A stretch of DNA of 11,385 nt from Candidatus Woesearchaeota archaeon (GTDB lineage Archaea > Nanobdellota > Nanobdellia > Woesearchaeales > GW2011-AR4), in NCBI GenBank assembly GCA_016185865.1, contig JACPMU010000049.1, forward strand, positions 1 to 11,385, given 5' to 3'. Below, in pieces: positions 1-5,521 of this stretch; within the stretch, counting starts at the first letter, position 1, and each line of letters starts with the position of its first letter. A program made the position numbers and the translations under genes. Under the pieces are notes generated by a model. That model was not told the DNA's origin, did not search any database, and saw only the letters and a list, made by a program, of their open reading frames with translations.

Positions 1-341
1 TCTTCGTCTTCTTCCTCACCCTTGACATTGGCAGTATCCATTTTCTTCAGTTCCTCTTCGCTGAAAAGCTCTGCAAACAAATCCTCTGTTGATTGCGAAG
101 TTTCCTCTGCTGCTTCCTGGGTTGCTTCTTGCTGTGTTTCCTGCGCTGTTTCAGAACTTGCTGGCGTTTCAGAAGCAGGGGATGAATCGCCGAAAATATT
201 TGCCATGGGGCTTGCTTCCTGAGCGATAGAAGGCTCATTGGTAAATATTTCCTGGCTATCGCCAACAAGATGCTGCAGCATCTTAATTACTTTTTTTATG
301 TCATCATGCGAATCTTCTTTTGTATCAACGCTGATTTTCAT
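1..341 (-). CDS. Small acidic protein conserved in DPANN archaea, C-terminus beyond window edge
   Basis: An open frame of 113 codons runs from an ATG at 341 leftwards off the window. The protein opens with MKISVDTKEDSHDDIKKVI, then a short predicted helix (KMLQHLVG, about residues 20-27). A low-complexity linker rich in Glu, Gln, Ala, Ser and Thr follows (about residues 38-85), then a second short helical motif (LFAELFSEEELKKM, about 87-100) and a very acidic stretch at the edge. I recognise this N-terminal signature from hypothetical proteins of Woesearchaeota-like archaea, where no function is established as far as I know. There is no signal peptide or membrane segment, so it should be cytosolic. 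The layout of two short helices joined by a disordered linker suggests an adaptor or scaffold, which is inference. It starts 23 bp after the stop of the upstream surface-protein gene with no room for its own promoter, so it is probably co-transcribed. Confidence 0.8.
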   Translation of the reverse strand, partial: MKISVDTKEDSHDDIKKVIKMLQHLVGDSQEIFTNEPSIAQEASPMANIFGDSSPASETPASSETAQETQQEATQEAAEETSQSTEDLFAELFSEEELKKMDTANVKGEEEDE

Positions 342-364
342 AGTGCCGCTCTTGAATAACAAGC

Positions 365-1750
365 TTAAAAATCTTTTGGTTTGTTTTGGTCATCAGATGG
401 CGCTTCTAATTTTTCTCTTATTTTGCTTGCAAATTCTTCATTTTCTTTCTTCTTTTTTCTTGTCCTGAAAACAGCAAGAATTATGATTGTGAACGCTATG
501 AGTGATGTTGCTATAACCAGCAGGATGTTCCTGATGGAAGGCTTCTGCTCTTGCGCATCTATCACTGTAACCTGCTCTTCTGTTTTATTGCCGGCTTCGA
601 GGCTCGCTTCAGTAGTTTTATTTTCTGCTGGCTGTGGAATTTGGACTTCATTGGCTGCTGTCAGGTTTGCTGCTGTTTCATTTGACGTGTTTTCCTCTGC
701 TGTTGGCTCAGGCAATTCCGCTTCCTGAGCCGGTTCTTGAGCTCTGATAATATCAACAAAAGTGCTGTTTTCTATCACATCGCTTATGCCTTTAATTGAA
801 TACGCAAACCTCATGTTTATCGGCTCTGCTCCTTCCGAAAGCTTTTCCATGTACAATGAATAGTATATTGATGCATTTGGCTTTAGCGTTAAGCCATGCT
901 TCAGGACTTTTGCATTTTTTTCAAATGACGGAATGTCTTTGATTAACGAGACATGGCCTGGAAGCGTGATTGTAGCAGCAGAATTGATGTCCTCGCTTGG
1001 ATTTATGTTCCGAAGCGAAATGTTGAGATAAAAAGGCTTTTTGACTTCAATGCTTTTGTCAATAGACTTGTTCAGTTTCAGCTGCTTGGGAAGCACTGTT
1101 ATTGCCAAAATATCTGTTGTTTTTTTCTCTGTTTCAAACCCGTTGAAATAGCTCAGGTTTCCTTTCAGGCTGTATTTTCCTTCTTTCTCGGCAATGATTG
1201 TTGCGGTGCAGGCCTTGTCGTATTTTGGCTGAAGGGAGCCTTTCCATTCCATCAGCCTGTAATCCAGCTCGCATCCCTTGGCTTCTATGACATAAAAAGG
1301 TGATAAGTCGTAATTAAGATTGATATTTGTTATTTCAAAGTCTGTCGGGTTTGATATTGTCACTGTCAGTTCAGTTGATTCACCCTGCAATAAGCTGCTT
1401 AGCTTTGCCTTGCTGCTGGCATTCAAGCTTCCTGTGAGTTTGTAGATAGTTGCATCAATTTCATAATAATTCGCATAGGTAGTTATGTTCCTGTGCGAGA
1501 AATTTGCCCTGTTTATGCAGATCCTGAAAACATTGCTTGACTTGCAGGCTCCGTTGTCAACAATCAGCGCTGTTGCCGGCGTCTGCACAAAAGCCTTTTG
1601 GCTGTTTTCATCATATTTGAAAACAAAGGTTGCTCCGTCAATAACCTTGTCTGTGTCAGTCATCAAAGTTCCTGAGAATATCTCGGTCTCGGCATATGCG
1701 ATTTGCAGCATTAGGCACAATACAAAAAAGAATATTGTTATTTTTTTCAT
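365..1750 (-). CDS. Signal-peptide, single-pass surface protein with Ig-like ectodomain
   Basis: This 461-aa protein is exported and membrane-anchored. Residues 1-20 form a signal peptide (KK, hydrophobic core, cleavage expected after AYA). Residues 21-335 are a beta-rich ectodomain. Segments near 125-220 and 230-335 resemble the Ig-like/COG1361 'S-layer-like' repeats of archaeal surface proteins (TVTISNPTDFEITNINLNY; KPFYLNISLRNINPSEDI). Two cysteine pairs, C69/C78 and C160/C181, could form disulfides. Residues 338-405 are a Pro/Glu/Ala/Asn/Thr-rich stalk. A transmembrane helix follows at about 407-427, then a basic stop-transfer RTRKKKK and a roughly 30-residue cytoplasmic tail. I count 13 N-X-S/T sequons, five of them in the stalk, which fits archaeal N-glycosylation. 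A TATA-like element lies about 27 bp upstream of the ATG, and the acidic protein gene follows 23 bp downstream. The ligand is unknown; an envelope or adhesion role is inference. Confidence 0.85.
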   Translation of the reverse strand: MKKITIFFFVLCLMLQIAYAETEIFSGTLMTDTDKVIDGATFVFKYDENSQKAFVQTPATALIVDNGACKSSNVFRICINRANFSHRNITTYANYYEIDATIYKLTGSLNASSKAKLSSLLQGESTELTVTISNPTDFEITNINLNYDLSPFYVIEAKGCELDYRLMEWKGSLQPKYDKACTATIIAEKEGKYSLKGNLSYFNGFETEKKTTDILAITVLPKQLKLNKSIDKSIEVKKPFYLNISLRNINPSEDINSAATITLPGHVSLIKDIPSFEKNAKVLKHGLTLKPNASIYYSLYMEKLSEGAEPINMRFAYSIKGISDVIENSTFVDIIRAQEPAQEAELPEPTAEENTSNETAANLTAANEVQIPQPAENKTTEASLEAGNKTEEQVTVIDAQEQKPSIRNILLVIATSLIAFTIIILAVFRTRKKKKENEEFASKIREKLEAPSDDQNKPKDF

Positions 1751-1772
1751 GCAGTCCTTATTACTTAAACAA

Positions 1773-1781
1773 TATTTAAAA
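1773..1781 (-). promoter_or_regulatory. Archaeal TATA box for the surface-protein gene
   Basis: On the minus strand this reads TTTTAAATA, centred about 27 bp before the ATG at 1750. That spacing puts the transcription start at or next to the start codon. It lies in the 35-bp gap after tatD and suggests the surface-protein gene has its own promoter instead of depending on tatD. Confidence 0.5.
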
Positions 1782-1785
1782 TTAA

Positions 1786-2568
1786 CTATTCAAACACTTT
1801 CTGCCAGTTCATGTAGATATTGTTTGCCACTTCATGCATGTCCATGCCCTTGATTTCCGCAATCTTGCTGTAGCTTTCGATAACAAAGGCAGGCTCGTTC
1901 ATTTGCTCTTTATACGGGCTTAAATAGGGACTGTCTGTCTCGCAAAATAATTGCGAGATGGGAACATTTTTTGCAATGTCCTGGAACTGCTGGCTTTTCA
2001 CAACAATTGCAGGCACTGTCAGAAACCACCCATTGTCAGCAATTCTTTTTACAATGGACTTTTTGCCTGAAAAGCAGTGCATAACTATTTTTTTATTTTT
2101 TGAGGATTCAAGCATTTCAACGCATTTCTGCTCTGCTTTTCTTGAATGGACAACAATCGGCTTTTTCAATTCCTCTGCAAGCCTTATCATTTTCTCAAAA
2201 TCCCCAATCTGCTGCCTGTTTTCCCCGTGGACAAAATCCAATCCCACTTCGCTTATTGCTACAATATTGTTTTTGTTCTTTCTTATAAATTCTATTTCCT
2301 CGCCGACATCAAAATCCTCAGCATTTAGCGGATATTCCCCGCTTTCTGTCTCTTTCTTCAGGGCATTTCTCGGGTAAATCCCCATTCCGCACTTTACAAT
2401 GCCATATTTCTTTGACAGTTCAAGGCACTTCCTGTTTGTCTCGGGGTTTATGCCGTTTGTGATTACATGCCTCAATCCTGCATTTCTTGCCCTGTGGATT
2501 ATTTCATCTATTTTGTTGGTTAGCAAGTGATGGTCCAGATGGGAATGCACATCGACTAAGAGATTCAT
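1786..2568 (-). CDS. tatD: TatD-family metal-dependent hydrolase / DNase
   Basis: The 260-aa length is typical of TatD proteins (amidohydrolase-fold TIM barrels that bind two divalent metals and act as 3'-5' nucleases on DNA or RNA). The metal-site series is complete: DVHSHLD with H8 and H10, AISEVGLDF with E107, VVHSRKA with H141, MHCFSG with H164, and ETDSPYLSP with D212. The C-terminal helix bearing NEPAFV and the NN..NW ending also match the family. No signal peptide is visible, so it is cytosolic. The start at 2568 puts the first motif at residue 6, as usual, and lies about 29 bp after a TATA box. It is divergent from deoxyhypusine synthase, with 141 bp between the starts. Substrate preference cannot be read from sequence. 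Some archaeal members are labelled only 'TatD family hydrolase', and nucleic-acid processing or repair is the likely role. Confidence 0.93.
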   Translation of the reverse strand: MNLLVDVHSHLDHHLLTNKIDEIIHRARNAGLRHVITNGINPETNRKCLELSKKYGIVKCGMGIYPRNALKKETESGEYPLNAEDFDVGEEIEFIRKNKNNIVAISEVGLDFVHGENRQQIGDFEKMIRLAEELKKPIVVHSRKAEQKCVEMLESSKNKKIVMHCFSGKKSIVKRIADNGWFLTVPAIVVKSQQFQDIAKNVPISQLFCETDSPYLSPYKEQMNEPAFVIESYSKIAEIKGMDMHEVANNIYMNWQKVFE

Positions 2569-2592
2569 TTTAAGCTGTTGATTTCAGCAAAG

Positions 2593-2600
2593 ATTTAAAT
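2593..2600 (-). promoter_or_regulatory. TATA box for tatD
   Basis: The palindromic ATTTAAAT is centred about 28-29 bp upstream of the tatD ATG (2568). Transcription would start within a few bases of the start codon, which suits the absence of a Shine-Dalgarno sequence there. Because the element is symmetric, its orientation is assigned only from its distance to tatD. Confidence 0.5.
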
Positions 2601-2680
2601 AATTATTGTGTTTCCTGTGCCATTATGGATACTGTCAGAAGCAATGGCGTATAGGTTTTTGAATTCTTATAATTATTAAA

Positions 2681-2691
2681 TTAAATTATAA
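2681..2691 (+). promoter_or_regulatory. TATA box for deoxyhypusine synthase
   Basis: TTAAATTATAA is centred about 24 bp before the ATG at 2710, the spacing expected for a leaderless archaeal mRNA. No ribosome-binding site precedes the ATG. The surrounding stretch 2660-2709 is almost entirely A/T, so the exact TATA register is uncertain. Confidence 0.45.
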
Positions 2692-2709
2692 TCTTGTTAT
2701 CATATAAAA

Positions 2710-3621
2710 ATGAAGCCAGTTAACCATATCAAAATAAAGAAACAATTGTCAGTCAATGAGCTAGTGAAGCAAATGAGCTCAGCAGGAGTCCTTGGAGCCG
2801 GCAGGCTTGGAAAAGTTGTGAATATATGCGAATCAATGATCAAGGACAAACAATGCAAGGTTTTTCTTGGACTTGCTGGCCCTCTTGTGCCTGGAGGAAT
2901 GCGAGAAATAATAATCAACATAATAGAAAACAAATGGGTTGATGCGGTCGTAACAACAGGCGCTGCTCTTACCCATGACCTTGGGGAAGCGCTTGGCTAC
3001 AGGCACTATCAAGGAAGTGCAGATGCCGATGATGCCGAGTTGCGCAAAAAGGGCTTTGACAGGGTTTATGAGTCATACATGCCAAACAAAATTTACGAGG
3101 GCATGGAAGATTTTATTGCAAAAAATTTTGAAAAATTCAAAGGTAAAAAATCAATAAAGGACTTTTTATGGGAGCTTGGAAGATTGACACCAAGCAAATC
3201 AATATTAAAAGCATGCTTTGAAAGCAAAATTCCTGTGTTTTGCCCTGCAATATCAGATTCAGGAATTGGGCTTATGGTGTGGGGGCAGCTGGCAAAGGGA
3301 AAGCAGTCTGAAACAAGGGCTTTTGAGGACTTAAAAGAGATAATTGACATTGCATGGACTGCTAAAAAAACAGGAGTTATTTATTTTGGCGGAGGTGTTC
3401 CGAAAAACTACATCCAGCAGGCAATGCAGTTCTCAAAAAAAGCCTCTTATGGGGTGCAGGTCACAATGGACAGGCCTGAGCCCGGTGGAAGCTCCGGAGC
3501 AGAGCTAAAAGAGGGAATTTCATGGGGCAAACTTAATCCAGATGCAGAATTTGTTGACCTGATATGCGATGCAACGATTGCAATGCCTGTTATTTATGCT
3601 GCTCTGAGGGAAAGATTATAG
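2710..3621 (+). CDS. dys: Deoxyhypusine synthase family protein
   Basis: Deoxyhypusine synthase uses NAD and spermidine to attach an aminobutyl group to a lysine of translation factor aIF5A, the first step of hypusine formation. The 303 aa fit an archaeal enzyme. The family's active-site lysine is in EGISWGKLNPDAEF (K274), the equivalent of human K329. Rossmann/NAD contacts include VTTGAALTHD (81-90), the FGGGVPK loop (226-232) and PGGSSGA (258-264). SRFGKV-like AGRLGKVV (30-37) and FLGLAGPLVPGGMR (52-65) are also characteristic. One difference stands out: human GGGVVKHH, which carries active-site His288, corresponds here to GGGVPKNY, so that position is Asn233. This form also occurs in deoxyhypusine-synthase-like proteins, so a relative acting on another amine or acceptor cannot be excluded. 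It is probably monocistronic: own promoter upstream, hairpins immediately after the stop. Confidence 0.88.
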   Translation: MKPVNHIKIKKQLSVNELVKQMSSAGVLGAGRLGKVVNICESMIKDKQCKVFLGLAGPLVPGGMREIIINIIENKWVDAVVTTGAALTHDLGEALGYRHYQGSADADDAELRKKGFDRVYESYMPNKIYEGMEDFIAKNFEKFKGKKSIKDFLWELGRLTPSKSILKACFESKIPVFCPAISDSGIGLMVWGQLAKGKQSETRAFEDLKEIIDIAWTAKKTGVIYFGGGVPKNYIQQAMQFSKKASYGVQVTMDRPEPGGSSGAELKEGISWGKLNPDAEFVDLICDATIAMPVIYAALRERL

Positions 3622-3710
3622 AGAACTTTGAATAATTGCCATTTTGATAATTTACATTCAAAGTTCTCTTAGAGAATTTTGACAAAATTTATGTATTTCA
3701 AAATTCTCTA
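3620..3710. terminator. Two related hairpins between convergent genes (probable bidirectional terminator)
   Basis: Hairpin 1 pairs 3620-3633 with 3656-3669 (14 bp, perfect, 22-nt spacer). Hairpin 2 pairs 3670-3682 with 3698-3710 (13 bp, perfect, 15-nt spacer). The four arms are variants of one 11-mer, GAGAAYTTTGA, alternating in orientation, so the inner arms can also pair with each other through a G-U pair. The element starts at the deoxyhypusine synthase stop codon and reaches into the stop codon of the convergent HAD phosphatase gene. Position and symmetry suit a shared 3'-end element. Termination itself is inferred, and the flanks lack a long T-tract. Confidence 0.55.
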
Positions 3711-4364
3711 TAGTATATATTTCAAAACCCCCCTTAAGTCTTTTTTCTCAATTACAATATCAGCAGCTTTTTTCAATTCTTCGTAATTGCAGTTAAAGGC
3801 AATCCCCAGCCCGGCTTCCTGAATTATTTTCATGTCGTTTAAATAGTCCCCGATAAAAACGCACTCCTCCATTTTTATTTTTTCCCTTTCTGCGATTTTT
3901 TTCAGAGCAAGAGCCTTTGCATCAATGTCAAACTCAGTGGCCTCAACCCCTGAAATCAGCCCGTTTTCATCAAAATAAATCCTGTTAAGAAAGACATCGT
4001 CAAAAAACTCATTGTAATCCGGGATAAATTTTTCAAGGATGATGTTAAGCGAGCCTGATATGACAGCAAGCTTGAAGCCTCTTCTTTTCAGCTCTTTTAA
4101 TGTTTCCATTGCGCCTTCCATTAATTTTAAATGCCCTATTGCCTTGAGGAAATCTTCTTTTTTTGCATTTGTCTCCCTCCATAGGCTTATGTCATGCTCT
4201 GCCCACTGAAGATAGGTTATTTCTCCGCTGAAGAATTTCTTTTTTGCATCCTCCCTCCTGTGCCTGTCAGTCTGGAAATAGTCATGGAATATCTGCCATG
4301 AGAATGTGACATTGTCTATCAAGGTTCCGTCAACATCAAAGCACACCAGTTTGTATTTTGGCAT
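3708..4364 (-). CDS. HAD-superfamily phosphatase, SerB-like (subfamily IB)
   Basis: The 218-aa cytosolic protein has all four HAD motifs: I, CFDVDGTLID with nucleophile D10 and acid/base D12; II, VISGS with S103; III, a lysine near K150 in DIDAKALALKKI; and IV, FIGDYLNDMKII with D173 and D177. Residues about 20-80 form the helical C1 cap expected between motifs I and II. Layout and length resemble phosphoserine phosphatase and related IB enzymes that cleave small phosphomonoesters. Motif IV is GDYLND, where SerB usually has GDGAND, so phosphoserine is not assured as substrate. The ATG lies 14 bp after the stop of the PadR-type regulator, which makes a two-gene operon likely. The stop codon overlaps the convergent hairpin element. 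No other serine-biosynthesis gene is in the window. Confidence 0.85.
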   Translation of the reverse strand: MPKYKLVCFDVDGTLIDNVTFSWQIFHDYFQTDRHRREDAKKKFFSGEITYLQWAEHDISLWRETNAKKEDFLKAIGHLKLMEGAMETLKELKRRGFKLAVISGSLNIILEKFIPDYNEFFDDVFLNRIYFDENGLISGVEATEFDIDAKALALKKIAEREKIKMEECVFIGDYLNDMKIIQEAGLGIAFNCNYEELKKAADIVIEKKDLRGVLKYIL

Positions 4365-4378
4365 TTTCCAAGAAAAAA

Positions 4379-4693
4379 TTAATTGCAGCGCCTGCTGATA
4401 TCATCCTTCATGTCGTAAAACAGCATGCAGAATTTATTTGTTGCCTCGTTAAGCTCTTTTTTTCCCTTTTTCGTTATTTTGTACCTTTTTATCTTGCCTT
4501 TGCTGCTTATTTCCTCTATGAATTTGTTTTTGTTCAGGTACTTCAGGACAGGATAGACAGTCCCGGGGCTTGGCCTTGTGCCTTTCCTCTTCCTTATCTC
4601 TTCCCTTATGTCCTCCCCTGACATGTTCTTCTTGCTTATAAGCCTGAGAACTATAAAAGTCAAAAATCCCTTCATGGAGCAGCAGCTTTCCAT
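4379..4693 (-). CDS. PadR-family winged-helix transcriptional regulator with terminal cysteines
   Basis: PadR proteins are dimeric winged-helix repressors that usually release DNA on binding a small effector. The 104-aa sequence shows the fold clearly: GFLTFIVLRLISKKNMSGED (9-28), the recognition region RPSPGTVYPVLKYLNKNKF (40-58), and the wing EEISSKGKIKRYKITKKGKKEL (60-81). A short C-terminal dimerisation helix follows. Cysteines sit at 4, 5, 89 and 103, flanking both ends of the domain; in a dimer they could form a thiol or metal site, which is inference. A TATA box about 27 bp upstream of the ATG at 4693 supports this start; M7 is an alternative. It is divergent from the cysteine-rich 48-aa gene across two matching dyads, pointing to control of that gene and of itself. 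HAD phosphatase follows 14 bp downstream. Confidence 0.9.
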   Translation of the reverse strand: MESCCSMKGFLTFIVLRLISKKNMSGEDIREEIRKRKGTRPSPGTVYPVLKYLNKNKFIEEISSKGKIKRYKITKKGKKELNEATNKFCMLFYDMKDDISRRCN

Positions 4694-4715
4694 ATTGGAT
4701 AAGATGTTGGCTGTT

Positions 4716-4724
4716 GTTTATAAG
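4716..4724 (-). promoter_or_regulatory. TATA box for the PadR-family gene
   Basis: The minus strand reads CTTATAAAC, close to the archaeal consensus and preceded by an A-rich BRE-like stretch. Its centre is about 27 bp from the ATG at 4693, so the mRNA should be leaderless. The upstream dyad (4735-4753) begins about 10 bp further upstream, close enough to affect TFB/TBP binding. Confidence 0.6.
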
Positions 4725-4734
4725 TTTTTTGATT

Positions 4735-4753
4735 ATATCGCAAAACCGATACA
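4735..4753. promoter_or_regulatory. Operator-like dyad, copy 1 (candidate PadR site)
   Basis: This is copy 1 of ATATCGCAWAACCGATAYA. Its core TATCG-N6-CGATA is an inverted repeat spanning 16 bp. The second copy lies 42 bp downstream in the same orientation, with one difference in the central six bases and one near the edge. It sits between the padR TATA box and the TATA-like element of the opposite gene. PadR-family repressors bind short dyads of this size, so assignment to the neighbouring regulator is reasonable but inferred. Confidence 0.6.
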
Positions 4754-4761
4754 TTTAAATA
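4752..4761 (+). promoter_or_regulatory. Candidate TATA element for the cysteine-rich small gene
   Basis: CATTTAAATA lies between the two operator-like dyads. A start about 26 bp downstream would fall near 4783, inside the second dyad. It would give a leader of about 34 nt carrying the GGAGGT ribosome-binding site. The core is symmetric and could also serve the other strand. A second candidate, GATATAAAC at 4790-4798, would give a leaderless start and leave the strong ribosome-binding site unused. Confidence 0.45.
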
Positions 4762-4776
4762 TTTGCTCGTTTTCCA

Positions 4777-4795
4777 ATATCGCATAACCGATATA
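4777..4795. promoter_or_regulatory. Operator-like dyad, copy 2 (candidate PadR site)
   Basis: This is copy 2 of the TATCG-N6-CGATA dyad, 42 bp (about four helical turns) from copy 1 and in the same orientation. It would cover the predicted transcription start of the 48-aa gene, a position at which a bound repressor would block initiation. The even helical spacing would place both dimers on one DNA face. Confidence 0.6.
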
Positions 4796-4803
4796 AACAA
4801 AAC

Positions 4804-4809
4804 GGAGGT
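4804..4809 (+). promoter_or_regulatory. Strong ribosome-binding site deciding the start of the 48-aa gene
   Basis: GGAGGT lies 7 nt before the ATG at 4817. It excludes the longer reading from 4763 and implies a leadered mRNA, unlike most genes in this window. Confidence 0.75.
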
Positions 4810-4816
4810 AACTAAA

Positions 4817-4963
4817 ATGGAAGAATGTGGGTCTTGCGGATGCGGCTCAAGAAGCTTCTTCACAAAAGAAGAGCAGGTCGAGATGCTGGAAAACTACAAG
4901 GAATCTCTCGAGAAGGAAGCCAAGGGAGTTGCAGAAAGGATAAAGCAAATGCAAAAAGATTAA
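4817..4963 (+). CDS. 48-aa cysteine-cluster small protein
   Basis: The protein is MEECGSCGCGSRSFF followed by one long charged helix (TKEEQVEMLENYKESLEK... to KQMQKD, residues 16-48) with a heptad-like pattern suggesting a coiled coil. C4, C7 and C9 form a possible metal- or iron-sulfur-binding patch. The plan of a short Gly/Cys-rich head plus an acidic coiled-coil tail recalls small archaeal and bacterial proteins of the DUF5320 type, but the head differs and I do not assign it to that family. The start is fixed by GGAGGT at 4804-4809 with a 7-nt spacer, and an upstream in-frame start at 4763 would be inside the promoter. The gene faces the PadR-type regulator across paired dyads, so it is the likely regulated target. 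Function unknown; metal sensing, storage or chaperoning is inference. Confidence 0.82.
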   Translation: MEECGSCGCGSRSFFTKEEQVEMLENYKESLEKEAKGVAERIKQMQKD

Positions 4964-4964
4964 A

Positions 4965-4987
4965 TTTTTATTTTTTTTGTTTTTTAT
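4965..4987 (+). terminator. T-tract terminator after the 48-aa gene
   Basis: Immediately after the TAA stop the plus strand is almost pure T, broken by single A and G bases, with no hairpin. Archaeal RNA polymerase terminates at such T-tracts. Readthrough into the metalloprotease-like gene is still possible because only 44 bp separate the two. Confidence 0.55.
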
Positions 4988-5007
4988 ATTATTAAGAGGT
5001 GCTTGTG

Positions 5008-5505
5008 ATGAACTTTGAAAAAGAGCTTGAAAAGGCAAAGACATTTTCAGACATATTCGAGATAGCAAAGGATATCGTCAGGGAGTTTCTCGGAGCAGAA
5101 CAAGCTGGACTTATGGTTGGCGTCACAGACTTGGGCTCGCACAGCCAGGGTTTTATAGGCGCTTTCTATTCCTTGAATTCAAACATGATAATCATAAACA
5201 AAAAGCCTTTGGCAAGGATACTGCAGACAAACCCTTCATTGTACAATTACTACATATTCCATGTAATGCTTCATGAATATGTACACTCAATCGGCTCTTA
5301 TGATGAACTGCAGACAAGGCAGCTTGTTTATGAGATAAGCAGGCATTACTTTGGCGCAAACCACATGGTTACCCAATTAGCATCAAATATGGAAAAGTTC
5401 ATGCCGAACCTTACATATCCAAGCCATGGTTTTCAGCCGCCGCAGGATATTAATATAGAGTTTGTCAGGGGCATTGACAGGAAAAACACAAATTATATAA
5501 ATTAG
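5008..5505 (+). CDS. Small putative zinc metallopeptidase with HExxHxxGxxD
   Basis: This 165-aa protein has no signal peptide or membrane segment and appears cytosolic. MLHEYVHSIGSYDE (87-100) matches the extended zinc motif HExxHxxGxxD: H89 and H93 as ligands, E90 as catalytic base, and D99 in the third-ligand position, as in snapalysin-type metzincins. A metzincin would also have a downstream Met-turn; M120 and M128 are candidates but not diagnostic. The N-terminal half has a beta-type pattern (GLMVGVTDLGSHSQGFIG, FYSLNSNMIIINKK) preceding the active-site helix. I recognise it only as a hypothetical archaeal family. The ATG at 5008 is chosen because GAGGTG at 4996-5001 sits 6 nt upstream; GTG codons at 4999 and 5005 overlap or crowd that site. 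Nitroreductase follows 16 bp downstream, so the two are probably co-transcribed. The substrate is unknown. Confidence 0.78.
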   Translation: MNFEKELEKAKTFSDIFEIAKDIVREFLGAEQAGLMVGVTDLGSHSQGFIGAFYSLNSNMIIINKKPLARILQTNPSLYNYYIFHVMLHEYVHSIGSYDELQTRQLVYEISRHYFGANHMVTQLASNMEKFMPNLTYPSHGFQPPQDINIEFVRGIDRKNTNYIN

Positions 5506-5521
5506 GCAAAGGTGAAAATTT

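Noticed and set aside
365..1850. Plus-strand reading frames opposite the surface protein and tatD (for example 381-728, 953-1303, 1485-1853, 1958-2377)
   Set aside because: They are antisense shadows of well-supported minus-strand genes, without ribosome-binding sites or recognisable domains.
2619..2648. GCCATT/AATGGC inverted repeat between the tatD and dys promoters
   Set aside because: Six base pairs over an 18-nt spacer with no second copy is too weak to call an operator.
4763..4816. Longer start for the 48-aa cysteine protein at 4763
   Set aside because: It would begin inside the promoter/operator region, and GGAGGT at 4804 points to the ATG at 4817.
4999..5007. GTG starts for the metallopeptidase-like gene
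   Set aside because: The GTG at 4999 overlaps the GAGGTG ribosome-binding site and the one at 5005 is too close to it. The ATG at 5008 has normal 6-nt spacing.
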